Origin: Sorex araneus
Taxonomy: Eukaryota > Chordata > Mammalia > Eulipotyphla > Soricidae
Direction of reading: 5' to 3'
Assembly (NCBI RefSeq): GCF_027595985.1
Contig: NC_073311.1
Span: forward strand, 43,961,539-44,025,538
DNA: 64,000 nt
Shown here in pieces: positions 46,886 to 59,330 of this stretch. The number at the start of each line of letters is the position of its first letter. Positions within the stretch are counted from its first letter, which is position 1. The notes under the pieces were generated by a model. The model made no database searches and was not told the DNA's origin. It saw only the letters and a list, made by a program, of their open reading frames with translations. Both the position numbers and the translations under genes were made by a program.

Positions 46886-47067
46886 CTTTTGAGCTTTGGG
46901 CATGTCGGTGTGGCGTTGAGCTCGGACGGAGCGGGCTGCCTTGGCAGGCTTCAGGGGTGCACAGTACATCTCCAGCCGTCTCAGGTCACAGCTCCGGAAG
47001 CAGCACTCGTCCACGATGCCCGTCTGAGGTGCCCTCCGACTGCTGGAGCCGTACCCCGTGGGCTTGT
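46886..47067 (-). CDS. IGF1: IGF1 exon 4: end of B, C, A and D domains and start of E peptide
   Basis: Insulin-like growth factor 1 is a secreted hormone that binds the IGF1 receptor and drives growth downstream of growth hormone. This 182-nt exon has a CAG acceptor (47,068-47,070) and a GTAAGC donor (GT at 46,884-46,885), the length and boundaries known for the mammalian exon. It encodes mature residues from Asn26 (split codon): [16 protein letters not shown] (C region), [20 protein letters not shown] (A domain, with Cys47, 48, 52 and 61), the D domain, and the E-peptide start [16 protein letters not shown]. The basic processing ladder Lys65, Lys68, Arg71, Arg74, Arg77 is intact. Against the human protein I see Ser69 to Ala (Ala also occurs in rodents) and Thr84 to Ala. 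The phase (2 nt completing a codon; last codon AAG complete) fits splicing to exon 5 or exon 6. The B-domain start and signal peptide lie in exon 3, outside the window. Near-certain identification. Confidence 0.98.
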
Positions 47068-47554
47068 CTGACAAATCAAACGCACAGCACTTGTCTTTAG
47101 AGTAAAATCTGCAAACTTCCGGTTCCCCACCATCCCTGAAGACTCTCTTCTCACATCGAGTCAACTCACACATCGTCTTATGTTCCAACTTGAATTGTTT
47201 CCGAAGCTTCCTGACTCCCAGAGATCTTTCTGGACTCCAGGATATTTCCTGAGCCTCTACCACACTCCTTAGCACTCACTCTTCACCACGCATCTTATTT
47301 GTGTTGATTCCTAAGCTCTAGAATCTGTCTATGCACAGTGGAAGCCTCTCCTGACATGTTGGCTTACCTGGAAAGTTTCTAAGAGTCTTAAGAAAGAAGG
47401 CTGTGTTTTATATATATATTTTTAATCTTTCTAGCAAACCTGCAACGTTTGGATGTGCAGGACAGCGCAGGTCTTGCTCTTTTGTGTAATTGCTTCTGCA
47501 TGGCATCGAACTGAGCATCACAGAAGATTCAAGTTTGAAAATGCTTTGTCGCTG

Positions 47555-47660
47555 AACTGGTGTGAAAACTGAGACTCAGTTGGGAATGACTTGCTCAAGG
47601 TCATTTGCACAGTAGGTGATAGAGTCAGAATGCAAGCTCAGGTATACTTCCTGAAAAGCC
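47555..47660 (-). mobile_element. MIR fragment, antisense, IGF1 intron
   Basis: GAAAACTGAGACTCAGTTGG, GACTTGCTCAAGGTCATTTG and GTGATAGAGTCAGAATGCAA match the MIR complement. Confidence 0.75.
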
Positions 47661-50600
47661 TAAGTGTCTCAAAGAGCCGCAGAGAACTGTTGTACAGTTC
47701 TGGACATACCGTTTTTTTGCTTTCTGCATTTATGTTTGTTTGAGGTTTACATGAGATCATTATGAAAAGTGCTTAGTATAGAGATCCTATATAAACATTG
47801 GTTCACTTTCTCTGACCAATCTTTTCTGGGCTCTTATGTGTACCATTACAGAGACACCCAGAAACCTTGTAACTTGGAACTGATGACAATGCCAATATGA
47901 TTGGGGTCTTCCTCCTTTTACCTCTAAAAAGACAGAATAATCAATTCTCTTTTCAGGTAGAATAGCTACTAGACTAAAACAGAATAAACTGAATGCCCAT
48001 ATCTCATATGATTCTAATTTCTCAGAAGGAACACCATGAATCAAACTTCTTTTGATATTTACAAATCAGGTTTACTTGGCAAGTAGATTTTTGGTTTGGT
48101 TTTATTCTGTTTTGTTTTGATTTGGACACACTTTCTCTGGCTCTAGCATTAAAAGAGAAGGCAAAAATAAAAGCTGACATAAATTGAAACTTAAAATGTA
48201 CTTGAATTCTTTGTATACTTTTTGTTATAGTAGAACTTTTTTCTTAAACCCAAGCTTACTTATGGCAGCATACATAAAACTAACAACAGTGAAACTCTAT
48301 GACTCAGATGAAAACAGGGAAGGGCAGAACCTCAGCTTTCACTCATCTCCTTTCCTTCCTAGGGAGGTGGGGAAAGGAGCTGGTTTGGGAGAAACCACTG
48401 ATGTCCAGAGTTTATGGGAGGAAATCTGTGAACCACTAATCCAGAAGAATTTGAATCATCAAACCACTATGTGTCCTCTTAATCCCTCGAACAGAGATAA
48501 CATATTCTAAATGAAAAATCATACACTGGCATAATACTGGCACCATGTTTCAGAATGGTGTTTGCTAGTCAAATTCCCCATGTATATTTTCAGTTTCCTA
48601 ATTGTGAGAGATGAGACCCATGGTGATGGTCGACTACCAAACTAGCTTGTGGATCTCACAGCTGGAATGGCCAACTGCTCATGGCATCCTCTAAGAATCC
48701 AAATGTTTTCCTGATGCTCGGCACAGGGATAGGGAGGATGCATCCTTTCCATAAGGTTAATTGATTGTCATTCTTGGAACAGCTGGGAGTTGTAACTCAG
48801 AGATGGTTCATTTCTGGTCTCTCTGGGTAGGTTTGGGCAAATTGTACGAGCTTCTCATCTTCTCATAGTGGAGGCATTTGGGAGAAACCAGACAGCTGGC
48901 CCTGATTGATCCCTCTGCAGTACTTTCACTTGGCATTAGAGGACTTAAGAGTGCAGGTGACTTGCCTTCTCATGGGCAAGCTGTGACTGGTCCATTGAAT
49001 GATGTAAAACAAAGTTGTTTTTTTTTCTTAAATTTTTTCCTGGGACTATAGTAAGAAAAGAGACAAAAATGGGCAGACACAATTCTTGTAACTCACACGT
49101 ATTTCTCCATACCTTTGGCTAAGAGCAGTTTCAAGAGACTGAGAAGATTAGCTAAGTCAAGAGAGTGCATTTACTATGGTTTCATCTTGTGGAGGTGAGA
49201 GAGACGAATAAGACTGGGCCTACTACAGAATTATATGCTCTTACTATACACCATATTCAACGATTGGTTGATACTATAGATTTTTTTTTAAGAGATATAA
49301 TTAAGGTTAGTTTTTTGACCAGGGAATAGTAATTTGATATTTGAAGGTGGGGGTGGTAGGAATAGTTACAGAAATGTTCAAACTTGACTAGCTCAAGAAC
49401 AACTGTTTAAAAATTCATATTATTCATTTAAGACAGAGATTAATATCTTGGAAATTTCAGGACCAATTTAGCATGTTTGTTTCATATATCTCTAAAATAA
49501 TGTTCCTTCTAAGATCCTTTAGATGCTGAAGCTTTTTGTCTGCTATGAGAAAACATCAAAATCCCTCTTAGGATGAAAGAAAATGCATACACTGCCTATT
49601 CTCTTCTTAGGAATTATCAATAGCCATGAAACTCATGAAAAAGTTCTAACTTTTCTTATGGAATTAAATGTAATTGTTAATACAGTATTAGCAGTATATA
49701 CAATAGGCCCAGGGTCACATTTCCTTCAAGAGAAAGGTTCAAATATTTTATAACTTAGAAAATTAAAAAATTGTCACTTAAGTTTCCTGAGATTCTCAAA
49801 CCACTCAACATGCTTATTCAATACTATAACAAAATAAAGGTGATAGAAAAAATTTTGCAGTTAAGCATAGTTCCAGAGTTCTCTGATATTAGTAGTATAA
49901 AGTGTCACTATAGTCACACAACCGTTAGAATGAACAAGCTGGTATAACATTCCACGGAACTTTTCTTGCTGACAAAGTCTTGAAATTGGAAAATTTAAAT
50001 TTATTTTGTCAGTAGTTATTCTTTAGAGTATGTAGGCCAAAGATTGTTTAGTAGACATGTTGGCTACCCTTTAAATTAGACCTTGATTCCTCTATGAACA
50101 GATAATACAGGGTCAAAATACATTGCTTTATCTTGAAAGTTGGCCAACAGATGGAATTTTAATGGTTAAACAGTTGGCATCTGTACTAACAGCACTTTCC
50201 TTTAAATAATGCATGCCCAGTAGAGTAATTCAATAATCTTCAGGGCAAACTTGCTAGGTTTGAGGTAGAATTGTGGCATCATCAAAACCACACCAATTAG
50301 CTGAGTCTCGTGTTTTCACATGGATGCAAGTAACTCATTCCCTTTTGTTTCTTTCTGAAGGGGAAGGTGTAATGCTGAGATTGGAGTTGGCTCATCACTT
50401 CTAGAGCAAAGAGCCCAAATTGTGTATCACTGTGAAAAATTTACTGAAGAATTTATGCTAAGTCCTTTAGTAAAAAACATACAAAACAAATGACTATGTG
50501 CTTGCTAAGGGCAGGCTTGCAGAGTGGTTGGGGAAATGCGGATAATGGTGGGGTTAAGATCTTTTGGGTGGTAGGATTGGTGTTTGAACATCAAAAGCCC

Positions 50601-51537
50601 ATTATGGGATTTTGTTGTTTACATAAAATATTTAAAACAATGGTATTGCCTCTGATGGTGCTGGTGCTAAGGTTATCTATCTTTTCCCTAGATTTCTGGG
50701 AATGCAGTTGGGACATTGTACTGAACTTTCGTTTCCTTTGAAACTTCCCTCTTGTTTAGCGAGAAAGCTTTATTTTAAATATCATTGAAAAGAGGAAACA
50801 TTGATTTGAAGAGTCAGTATTTAAATAATAAAATATGTAAACATTTCTCAATTTGAGAAATACCCAGTTCTAAAGATATATTATGTACTTGATGATCTTC
50901 AGCTTCTGAGGAATGCTATTATTCTCTAGAAATTAATAACAGGGTGAAATCCTGAACTTGACTACATTTTGAAAGCAAGAAAAGGGAAGTAAGACTATTG
51001 ATATTGGGTTTAGAGGGCTATTTCTAGAAAAATTATAATTATGCTTTGTAAAAGAATAAACAGATTATTAGCTAAAATAACTAAATTGCATTTAATGTTG
51101 ATAAATTGAAGATTGATGATATAATCAAACTCTACAATTTAAATCTATAGATTTTAAGATCTATATACATTTCTTATCAAAAACACCAGAGATGTTGACA
51201 ACTTAGAGTAACTTGAAATGATAATTTCTTAGAGCAGCTCTGCTTATTTAGTAAAAGTTTATTCCACTGACATAATTTTGTACAGGATACTAGTAAAAAA
51301 GTTGGGTAAAAGAAAATGTGAGTGATCTTAAAATTATCATTTAACACTCAAATCTCATTTGTGAAAAATTGAAGATCATGCTTCAATCTTTAAGAGATAG
51401 AAACTAAAAAGATCAATTTTCCAGTCCCACAATACAATTTGTAAATATTTGCTGTTTTCCTGAATCCTGTGGACTTAGATTTACTTGAAAACTCTTTGAT
51501 GACTCAGTATTTTCCCTTTTAAAAAAAAGTTCTGTGA

Positions 51538-51715
51538 AGGTTGGAGAGGAAGCTCAGAGGGCATCATTTGCATGCAGGAGATCCATGTTCAATTCTTGGC
51601 ACCAACAGGTGCCCTAATCACTGCTGAGCGTACCCCCTGAGCACTATATTAGGAGTAGCTTCCACACACTACTGGTGTGACTGCCCCCCCCAAAAAAACA
51701 TAAAACCATAAAAAA
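51538..51715 (+). mobile_element. Old SOR-like SINE, IGF1 intron
   Basis: GGTTGGAGAGGAAGCTCAGA head, TTGCATGCAGGAGATCC, GTTCAATTCTTGGCACC, CCCTGAGCACTA, GTGTGACTGCC and an A-rich tail. Older subfamily or strongly diverged. Confidence 0.7.
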
Positions 51716-52964
51716 GAACCCTTTTATAAATTAATTACACTTGCATTAAAACAAGTACTGAGGTCTATGTAGTGATGTGCTTAGTAAGCCTCTGGAAAGA
51801 AGCTTTCATTGCTGTAAACTAACCACATCACTATATCCCTGGTGACATGGGTGCATTCTCAAATACTTATTAGAGAATTAAGTGATTTATCACCACTATC
51901 AAAATTATTGTCAAAAATTTGAAATTGGGATTATTTTGAAAAAAGGTTTTCAAAGATTTATTGCTGGCTTACTATGGTACTAATGGAGACTGTCTACTGC
52001 TTTTCTGCATAAAAATCTTCCCAAGTAGAATCTATGACCTCTGGCATCAGTAAAAGCAAACTCTGAGAAAATGTCCTCTTTTCTATGAATGCACGTCAAA
52101 AACTTTTCTTAAAAATCTATCAAATTTAGGCATTGATTTCACTTTGGCCCATGTTAATTTTTAATTGCCAGTGTTTGCTGCTCCCGCTACCATCTCAACT
52201 GGACAAGGTCATCTTTTCTAGGAATCATGGCCCTATTTGACCTAACACCACCCCCCATACTCAGCAACTCTTTTCTCAGCTACTCAATTCCTGCCACCCC
52301 CAAGGCCAAAGTCTTCCAGTTACCTAATCACGCCAATGTTTGTGTGTCTCTGGATTTTAAAAGAATAGCCCTCTCTGGCCGCCCCTTTCTCGAAACAGTC
52401 CTATCTTCTGGAACTGCCAACTCAAGGGCAAGCGTGAACATCGTACTTGTTAGTCTACCTTCATCTCCAAGTTAAAGTGCTGGGCCCAAAGGCAAGAATG
52501 CTAGAGAATCAGAGCAGAAACATTATCATTTTAGGACTCTTTGGAGAAATGGGCTGACAGAGTGGGAAGTAACGTGGTGTATGACTTTAGCCTGATACAA
52601 TGCCCCGGAGGACCAGTATCTTGCCAGGACAGCACAATTTACTAACTTAAGTTTGATTCCAGGGCTTGGAAAAGATAGATGTAGCCAACAAAATTATACT
52701 TTGGCAAGAGAAATGCTTTGTTGGACAGAAATGTGGTCCTAAGAGAACGGTTTGGTTTATCAATGTCTAAGGTAAAAGCTAATCAAGTGCTAGGAGACCA
52801 TTTTTCTGCTTCAAGTGTTTCAGTTGGGCCTGCTATATCATTTAGCTACCACTTTCCACTTGTATAGCTTGATTATTTAGAGCATATCATAGGATTTGAA
52901 AATCATTTGCTTGTGAAATGTCATAATAATAAAGGGCTTATTCATATTAGATTTAGAATATGTG

Positions 52965-53205
52965 GAGTGGCTGGAAAGCACAGAGTTTAGAGTCAGGTAT
53001 ACCTGGGTTCCACTTCTTATTCATTGTTCACCTTCAACAAGACACCAAATTTCCTAAAGGCTCATATACTTGTCTGTAAAACAAACATAATAAGAGTAGT
53101 CCCCTAGAATGTTGTGAAGATTAAGTGAGAATGTATGTAGATTGTTTTGTACAGTGTCTGGTACGCTGTAAACTAAATAAGTGCTAGTTCGTCTAATAAT
53201 TATTA
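52965..53205 (+). mobile_element. MIR element, IGF1 intron
   Basis: GTCAGGTATACCTGGGTTCC, TTGTCTGTAAAACAAACATA, GAATGTTGTGAAGATTAAGT and GTGTCTGGTACGCTGTAAAC: near-complete MIR. Confidence 0.88.
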
Positions 53206-53275
53206 AAGAGCTAGGTTGGTTCACAAAAGGAGGGAGCAGATATCCTCTTACTCTCTCTTAAACATTTATTCTTGG

Positions 53276-53448
53276 CACCAAGGAGAGAGTTCAGAGGGCT
53301 AGAATGGATGCCTGGTACATATAGAGCTTTGAGTGTGTTCCCTGGCAATATATGATCTCCTGAGTGCCACATACAGTGCTAGTGTACCACAATTTAGCTG
53401 AGGAGACCCCTCAAAACTAACAAAACAAGCAAACAGAAAGAAAGAAAA
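53276..53448 (+). mobile_element. Old SOR-like SINE, IGF1 intron
   Basis: CCAAGGAGAGAGTTCAGAGG head, TGCCTGGTACATATAG, GTGTTCCCTGGCA, CCTGAGTGCCACA and an A-rich tail (AACAAAACAAGCAAAC). Same old type as the copy at 51,538. Confidence 0.6.
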
Positions 53449-53924
53449 GATACATAAAAATCATCCTTTCCAATGTTTGGTTGTAAAGGATAGTGTTCTA
53501 GATGAAGGAAAACTATTTTCTATTAAAATTAATGAGCAACAGTTCTTTGGATGGTGATCTCACTTTTGAGTTGTATAGGCTGCCCTGAACAGTTTTAATC
53601 TAGAATAGATGCTCTATGACATCAACTCTACCAATCAAGTTAAACAAAGGAATATTATAGTAACTTAATGTGACCTCTTATGAACTTGAATTTCTCTCAA
53701 AGACTTTTTGAACTAAATTAATTGCTTGTTCAGTGTTAATAGCCATCCATTTGATTCAAAACAATGTTACAAGGCAGGGGATGGGTTTGGGGAATGTATA
53801 TATTTAGAAGATGTGTCCTAATAATTTTCAATCTCCCCTCTCCTCTCTCTCCACGTTATCCCTCACCCTTTTATTTTCTTCCTTATCTTTCCCCCTGCTA
53901 CTTATCTCTCAAAAATATGAATAG

Positions 53925-54480
53925 AAATCCCATAGGATATGGTGATACCATTTCATTCTATCTAACCCCCAAACACAAAAACATTAATTCAAAAGGAAAA
54001 ATGCAAACCTCCGTTGAGGCACTTACTACAATAGCCAAGATATGGAAACAATTCAAACGCCCAACTATGAATGAATTAATCAGGCAGTTGTGATATATAT
54101 ACACAATGGAATACTATGCAGCTCTAAGAAAGAACAAAATCATGCAATATGCTGTGCCATGGATGGAACTAGAAGATGGCATGTTAAGTGAAATCAGTCA
54201 CAGGGAAAGGGATAGACACAGACTGGTCTTGCTAATAGGTGAGACTTAAAGATACATAGCAAGGTAGCAACAAAGAGCCAAAGGCAATCTTACAGGAGAA
54301 CTGATCCACACAACTGAATTTGAGGGGGGGGTTGGTGAGAGAGAAAGATATTGGGGTCCTTCAGGGGGAGAGGTGAGTGTGCACTGGTGTTAGAATTATG
54401 TACATGGGAAGCTATCATTAACAATGTTGCAAATCACAGAACCTCAATCAATGTTAAAAAAGTAAACAATAAAAATTTGT
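53925..54480 (+). mobile_element. L1 ORF2 end and 3' UTR
   Basis: L1 ORF2 C-terminal signature (CTACAATAGCCAAGATATGG; CACAATGGAATACTATGCAG; ATGGATGGAACTAGAAGATG), then 3' UTR and an A-rich end at about 54,475. 5'-truncated, dead. Confidence 0.9.
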
Positions 54481-56689
54481 TTTGTTCACTGATGAATGTC
54501 AGGTAAAACCTCATATTATGTGAAGTTCATGGCAGGCTAGGAACTAGTATTTAGTCCCCTCCCTGGCATGAGTGAAATATGAGGGCTTTCTTTCCTGCCA
54601 ACCAAAAGCTTTGGGAAAGAGCAGTCTTAAGTATACAATGTTACCAGAACTACTTAATCTCCACTCCATGTTGGGGGAGTGCTGAACAAAACCATTGCAA
54701 CACCAGCGAAGACCATCTTGGACTTACACCTGAATGAAACAAAAAGCAGATAACAAGAGAAATTCTAAGACAGGATGTGGAGGAATCGTGCATAAGAACC
54801 TCAGTTATTTAACTTTTTGCAGAAAAACTGTGACTGGAATTGTAAGATGAGTCTGGTTCCAACCTGGAGATTACAGCCGTTCCACCAACATTATCTTCTC
54901 TACTTACACTGCAATTGTTAGTTTGCTCTTTCAGAGGTGGGAAGAGAGACCTTGTGGGCAAAACACGAGGTTCTTGTGAATAGAGGGGAACGCCCCTCTC
55001 TCTGGTACAACAGAAAGATGAATCAGCCAAAGGGGTATTAAAGCACTTTGCTCTTTATTTTTAGTTTCACTCTAAGGTCTATCATTTCTCTTTTCTTTAC
55101 AACTTGGCACCTGCCTTGCATTCTCAGGAGCCCTGCTCCCTGTCAGTCTTCTCACTTAGATCTCTGTTTTGCTCAGGGCACATCTGGAGATTTTCCCAAG
55201 GGTGGGTGTTACATGGCCAGCATGGCAAGTGAAGGGATAATGTCTGCCAGGCCATTCTGGCACGTCTGAAAGGATAGTGTCAGGAGGCAGAGGCCCTGTA
55301 AGGAGAGGCACTGGGTCTGTGTGAAGGGGTGAGCCATTGGTACACAGCCTCTGTGGCAGCACACAGCCCCGGACAGGGCTGCAGAGAAGGCACAGCCCAC
55401 CTCGGTGACGAATTAAACATAGGTAGGGGAGGGCAGGAGGGAGAAGATGTCGGAGGTTGTTATAAGATCTAAATAACTGCCTCAAGCACCCAAAGTGCCA
55501 GCTGGATTGCGTGTGATGTCCCTTTCATGCCATGTGTCAAGAGCATTGCTTCTAAATTAAAAGGTCTTGGGAAGTGTATCTAGAGCACCGCAAACAGTGC
55601 CAGATGCAGAGAGGAAAGAAAAAAAAAACAGACCGTATGGTATATGAGAAACAACATTGGATTCCTGCCCTGGATTCTTGGTGCAAACACGCAAGTCTCC
55701 AAAACTCTCTGAGACTCAGTTTTCTGATGTTGGCAGCAAAATACTGCATTATGTCTGGCATGCTTTCCACAAATCTGAATCTGAGGATTACCTGGTTGGT
55801 TATCCTACCCACTTCTTGATCAATAACACGTAAATAGCATATCAGTGCTTCACCCTAATAACAAGGAAACAGATGATGAATGAAGTTTGACAAGATATTC
55901 AGGAGTTTCCTCTTCGTCAGGTTCAATTTCAGATGAAAACAAGATTTATTGACTAGGTTTAAGGAAAGCAAGGACCAGTGTTGGATTTGGTAGAAGAATA
56001 TGGGGAAATGTCCAGTGTGGATGAGGGTTTCAGTAAAGAAAAGGAACGAGACCATTTATTGGAATTGTAGAAGCCAGTTCAAGGTTGGACATAAGTCTGA
56101 ATTAGAAGGAAGTGAAAGGTAAGCAAGATTCTGGAGCTGTTTAAAAGGTAGAAAGAATCAAACTATATTTTGAAAACTAGGATCTTAAAGGCTTTGAGAA
56201 AGAGGGGTGGCCTTCACAAATGTGAGTCCTAGAAGATAAGAATTAGTGTAAGAAGAGTTTTTATGGAAACCTCAGGATCATTGCCATTTACCATTACTTG
56301 TGAAAAATTGTATCTTCAAGGTGAATAAGCAATTAGCCTTAGGAGTATTGTTAATATGGTTGACCAGAATGCTGAACTCTAGCATTTAATAGGGAGAACT
56401 ATATTTCATTTCACTAATTTCTTTCAGGTCTGATAGTCATCTTTGAATTCTCTGTACAATATCCACAGATGCCTGAGAATATTCCAGGGACATAGATTCC
56501 TAATTTCACTAAAAAATTCTTGCAACAATTTATGTCATTTTGTCGCTAATTATATAAATGGGTTTCAAGGGAAGTCCTCACTGGTGCCATTTGGCATCCA
56601 TAATTTGCCAGAGAACAAAATTAGAAGATGACTATTAGAAAACATAGGTTTTCTAATGTTATCCTCCTTCCATCTACTTTTATTTTTAA

Positions 56690-56868
56690 AATAAGCCAAT
56701 ATCCGGGTCATTAGAATTGAAAAACATATACAAGGGAGGGAAAGTGGGGACAATGGTATTAGAAAATGAATATTGTGAAGGGACAGGTGTTGGAACATTG
56801 TATGACAGAAACCCAATCACAAACAGCTTTGTGTATCTATGATTCAATAAAAAAAATTTAAAAATACA
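56690..56868 (+). mobile_element. L1 3' UTR fragment
   Basis: GGTGTTGGAACATTGTATGA through TGTATCTATGATTCAATAAA and an A-rich tail, like the L1 end at 10,862-11,222. Confidence 0.65.
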
Positions 56869-59234
56869 ACCCTGCAAAGAAGTTTTTAAGTAATCTGCAG
56901 TATATTATTTATTAAAATACCAAGCAGGTAAGCAGAATCAGGCCGACTGATTCATTCAGAGAGTGATTATAATATTTCCTGAACTTTTTATTAAAAGCCA
57001 AACTCATCAGACCATCATTTAGTTCTTTGTATGGAATGTTTCCATTATAATTTTCTCCACTTTACCTTAGAATGTGATTACTTAAATATGAACAAAAGAC
57101 TTTAAGTGCTTTCTTCAGACTACTGAATTTTAGAATTTTATATGTCTCCCAACATTCTAGCAAACTGAAAGTCAACTTAGTCAAACTCAAGGGTTTCTTA
57201 GTCATCTGGCAATCAGTCACTGAGCCTGTTAGCACTTAGCCATCCAACTCCTTCCAAGTGACCTCCCTTCCCAAACAATATTTTTCTGAATTGAAGATAT
57301 GGATGATGAATCTATGAATAGAGGAGAGAGAAGGAGATAGAGAAAGTTAAATCCTGTTCTCATCTTTATTCCATCTGGGTCTGAGAGCTTGCTTGTATCT
57401 CCAAATCTTATTAAGTGCTTCTTAGCAAATATTATCAGTCAAGAAACTTCTCCAGTTCTCCTATTCGCTTTACTAAATTCAACAAAGAAAAATATATTTC
57501 AGCTTGTGATATTGGCTGGGGAAAACAAACTCATTTTTCTTTTTTCTCACATACTAAAATACACCACGAATGACCTCATTGATTGCTCTGGGACCTCCTT
57601 CTGAAGCAACAGCCTTTTGGCCTCCTAGCCAATCCCTTACTTCTGTGAATTTACTTTCTGAGAACGACATAGTGGCCCCAGAAGTAATTTTCCAATTTAC
57701 CACACAGTCTGCCCATGGTTGCAGAATTTGTTGGCCTCATCAGGAGCAAGCAACGTGAGGTCTAATGTGTCCTACAGCTGGGAAAGTTCCTTCAGTGCCA
57801 GGCTCACTACTTGGGAGACATTTCATTTTCCTCAACACTTGTCTTTAGCCTGTTCACACTGGCCCAGACCTGGGTTTTTGTAGGCTGCCCGAAGACTTTG
57901 TTCATGCTAAAACTCAGGTAAGCAGCTATATCCAAAGCATCAGGAAGTGAGGATTGAAGCTCAGGGGCCAAGTGCTCTCTTTGGACCAACATTCTTGTAG
58001 CTGTGTAGCCTCAGTCTTCTCTTAACAGCCTGTTAGCAAGTATCTGCTTCCTGTGCTCTCACAAGAATACTGTCACACAGGAGAAAGGAGATTATTACAC
58101 TCATTAATTTCTTGATGGGTTGAAGTTCAGAATCTCCACTACGTCCATGGCATGGGTCATGTTTGTATAAAAACAGCATGTACACATCAATGGGAAGATC
58201 AGGAGAAAAGACTCTCGTGGTCTCACAGAACCTTCTTGATCAGCGCGGGATGAAAAAGTAAAGCATTTGGGCTCCGAGGAGGGGTTCTGGTACTGAGTGT
58301 GGAGTGAGAAACCCACATCTTCAGTTTTGGACAGTGAATTCAAGTCATTGACAATAACTTTTACAGAAAAAAAATGACAAGAAAAAAGGGAGCTGTTGGC
58401 TTATCAACATTTCAATTTGCTTCTAAGGACTTTATCATTTATTTGTTTTTCTTCTCCAGTAACTTCTTTTCTTCCTCTGTTAGATTCTGGTTCAACAAGT
58501 TGCTCTTTTAAAGGTCCTCTATAAAGTAGGAGTATTTTCATATTGTCTCAATGCACCCATACTCTCATGGTCCACTAAGATCTGCCCTCGGAAGGCATTT
58601 CCTGCAGTCAGACTATGAACTGTCATAAATTCTTTGCATTTTTTTCAGAACATCTGTGCCTTCTTTTGCCACATCTTTTTTCCCCCATTGGTACTCAACA
58701 GGCCACAAATCACCCCAGATTGCTCTTTTTCAGGCCATTGCTGTCTTAACTCTCTCCTTATAAACCAAATTCCTCTCTTGTGCTTGGCGGTAGCTCTTGG
58801 CCTCCAACTTTCTCAACTCCCCCATCTGGGTTAGTCATTGGTGCCATTGCCACCAGTGTTTCTCTCTCCTGCTATTCCATCTGTCCTAAAATGATGCTTT
58901 TGTTCAAATGTCAGAATTACCATGCAGACCATACTACCCAATTTGATACTTACTTAGTTCCAAACGTGATTTAAATATCGTAGACAATGCTTTCATAGGA
59001 AAAGATGAATTTGAGAAGACTCAAACAAATATAAAGAATACTCATAATCAAATCTGGTAGAAAATTTTCTATTAAACAAAATTTCCTTCTGAGATTGGAA
59101 AGTGATATTTAATTCTTTTGTTTATTATATATTTAAACTATTTCTTTGACACATAGAATACGTTTTTGCAACAATGTATTACCATTAGCTTGCCTTTGTT
59201 GGGGAGTTTCTTTTAAGCCATTATGTAAAAATTA

Positions 59235-59330
59235 CTTTATTTACTTACCCCATTTATATACTACTGCAACTACATGGAGTAAGCACTATTACCATACCCA
59301 TCTTTCACATGAGCAAATTGGGACTTAGCA
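59235..59330 (-). mobile_element. MIR-like fragment, antisense, IGF1 intron
   Basis: AGTAAGCACTATTACCATAC and TTCACATGAGCAAATTGGGA resemble the MIR complement. Confidence 0.5.

Noticed and set aside
46805-47071. Plus-strand 88-residue open frame over IGF1 exon 4
   Set aside because: It is the antisense shadow of the conserved, GC-rich exon; no features of its own.
55156-55485. 109-residue Pro/Leu/Cys-rich minus-strand frame in the IGF1 intron
   Set aside because: No splice signals in phase with IGF1, no recognisable family, and the region is an intron in mammals.
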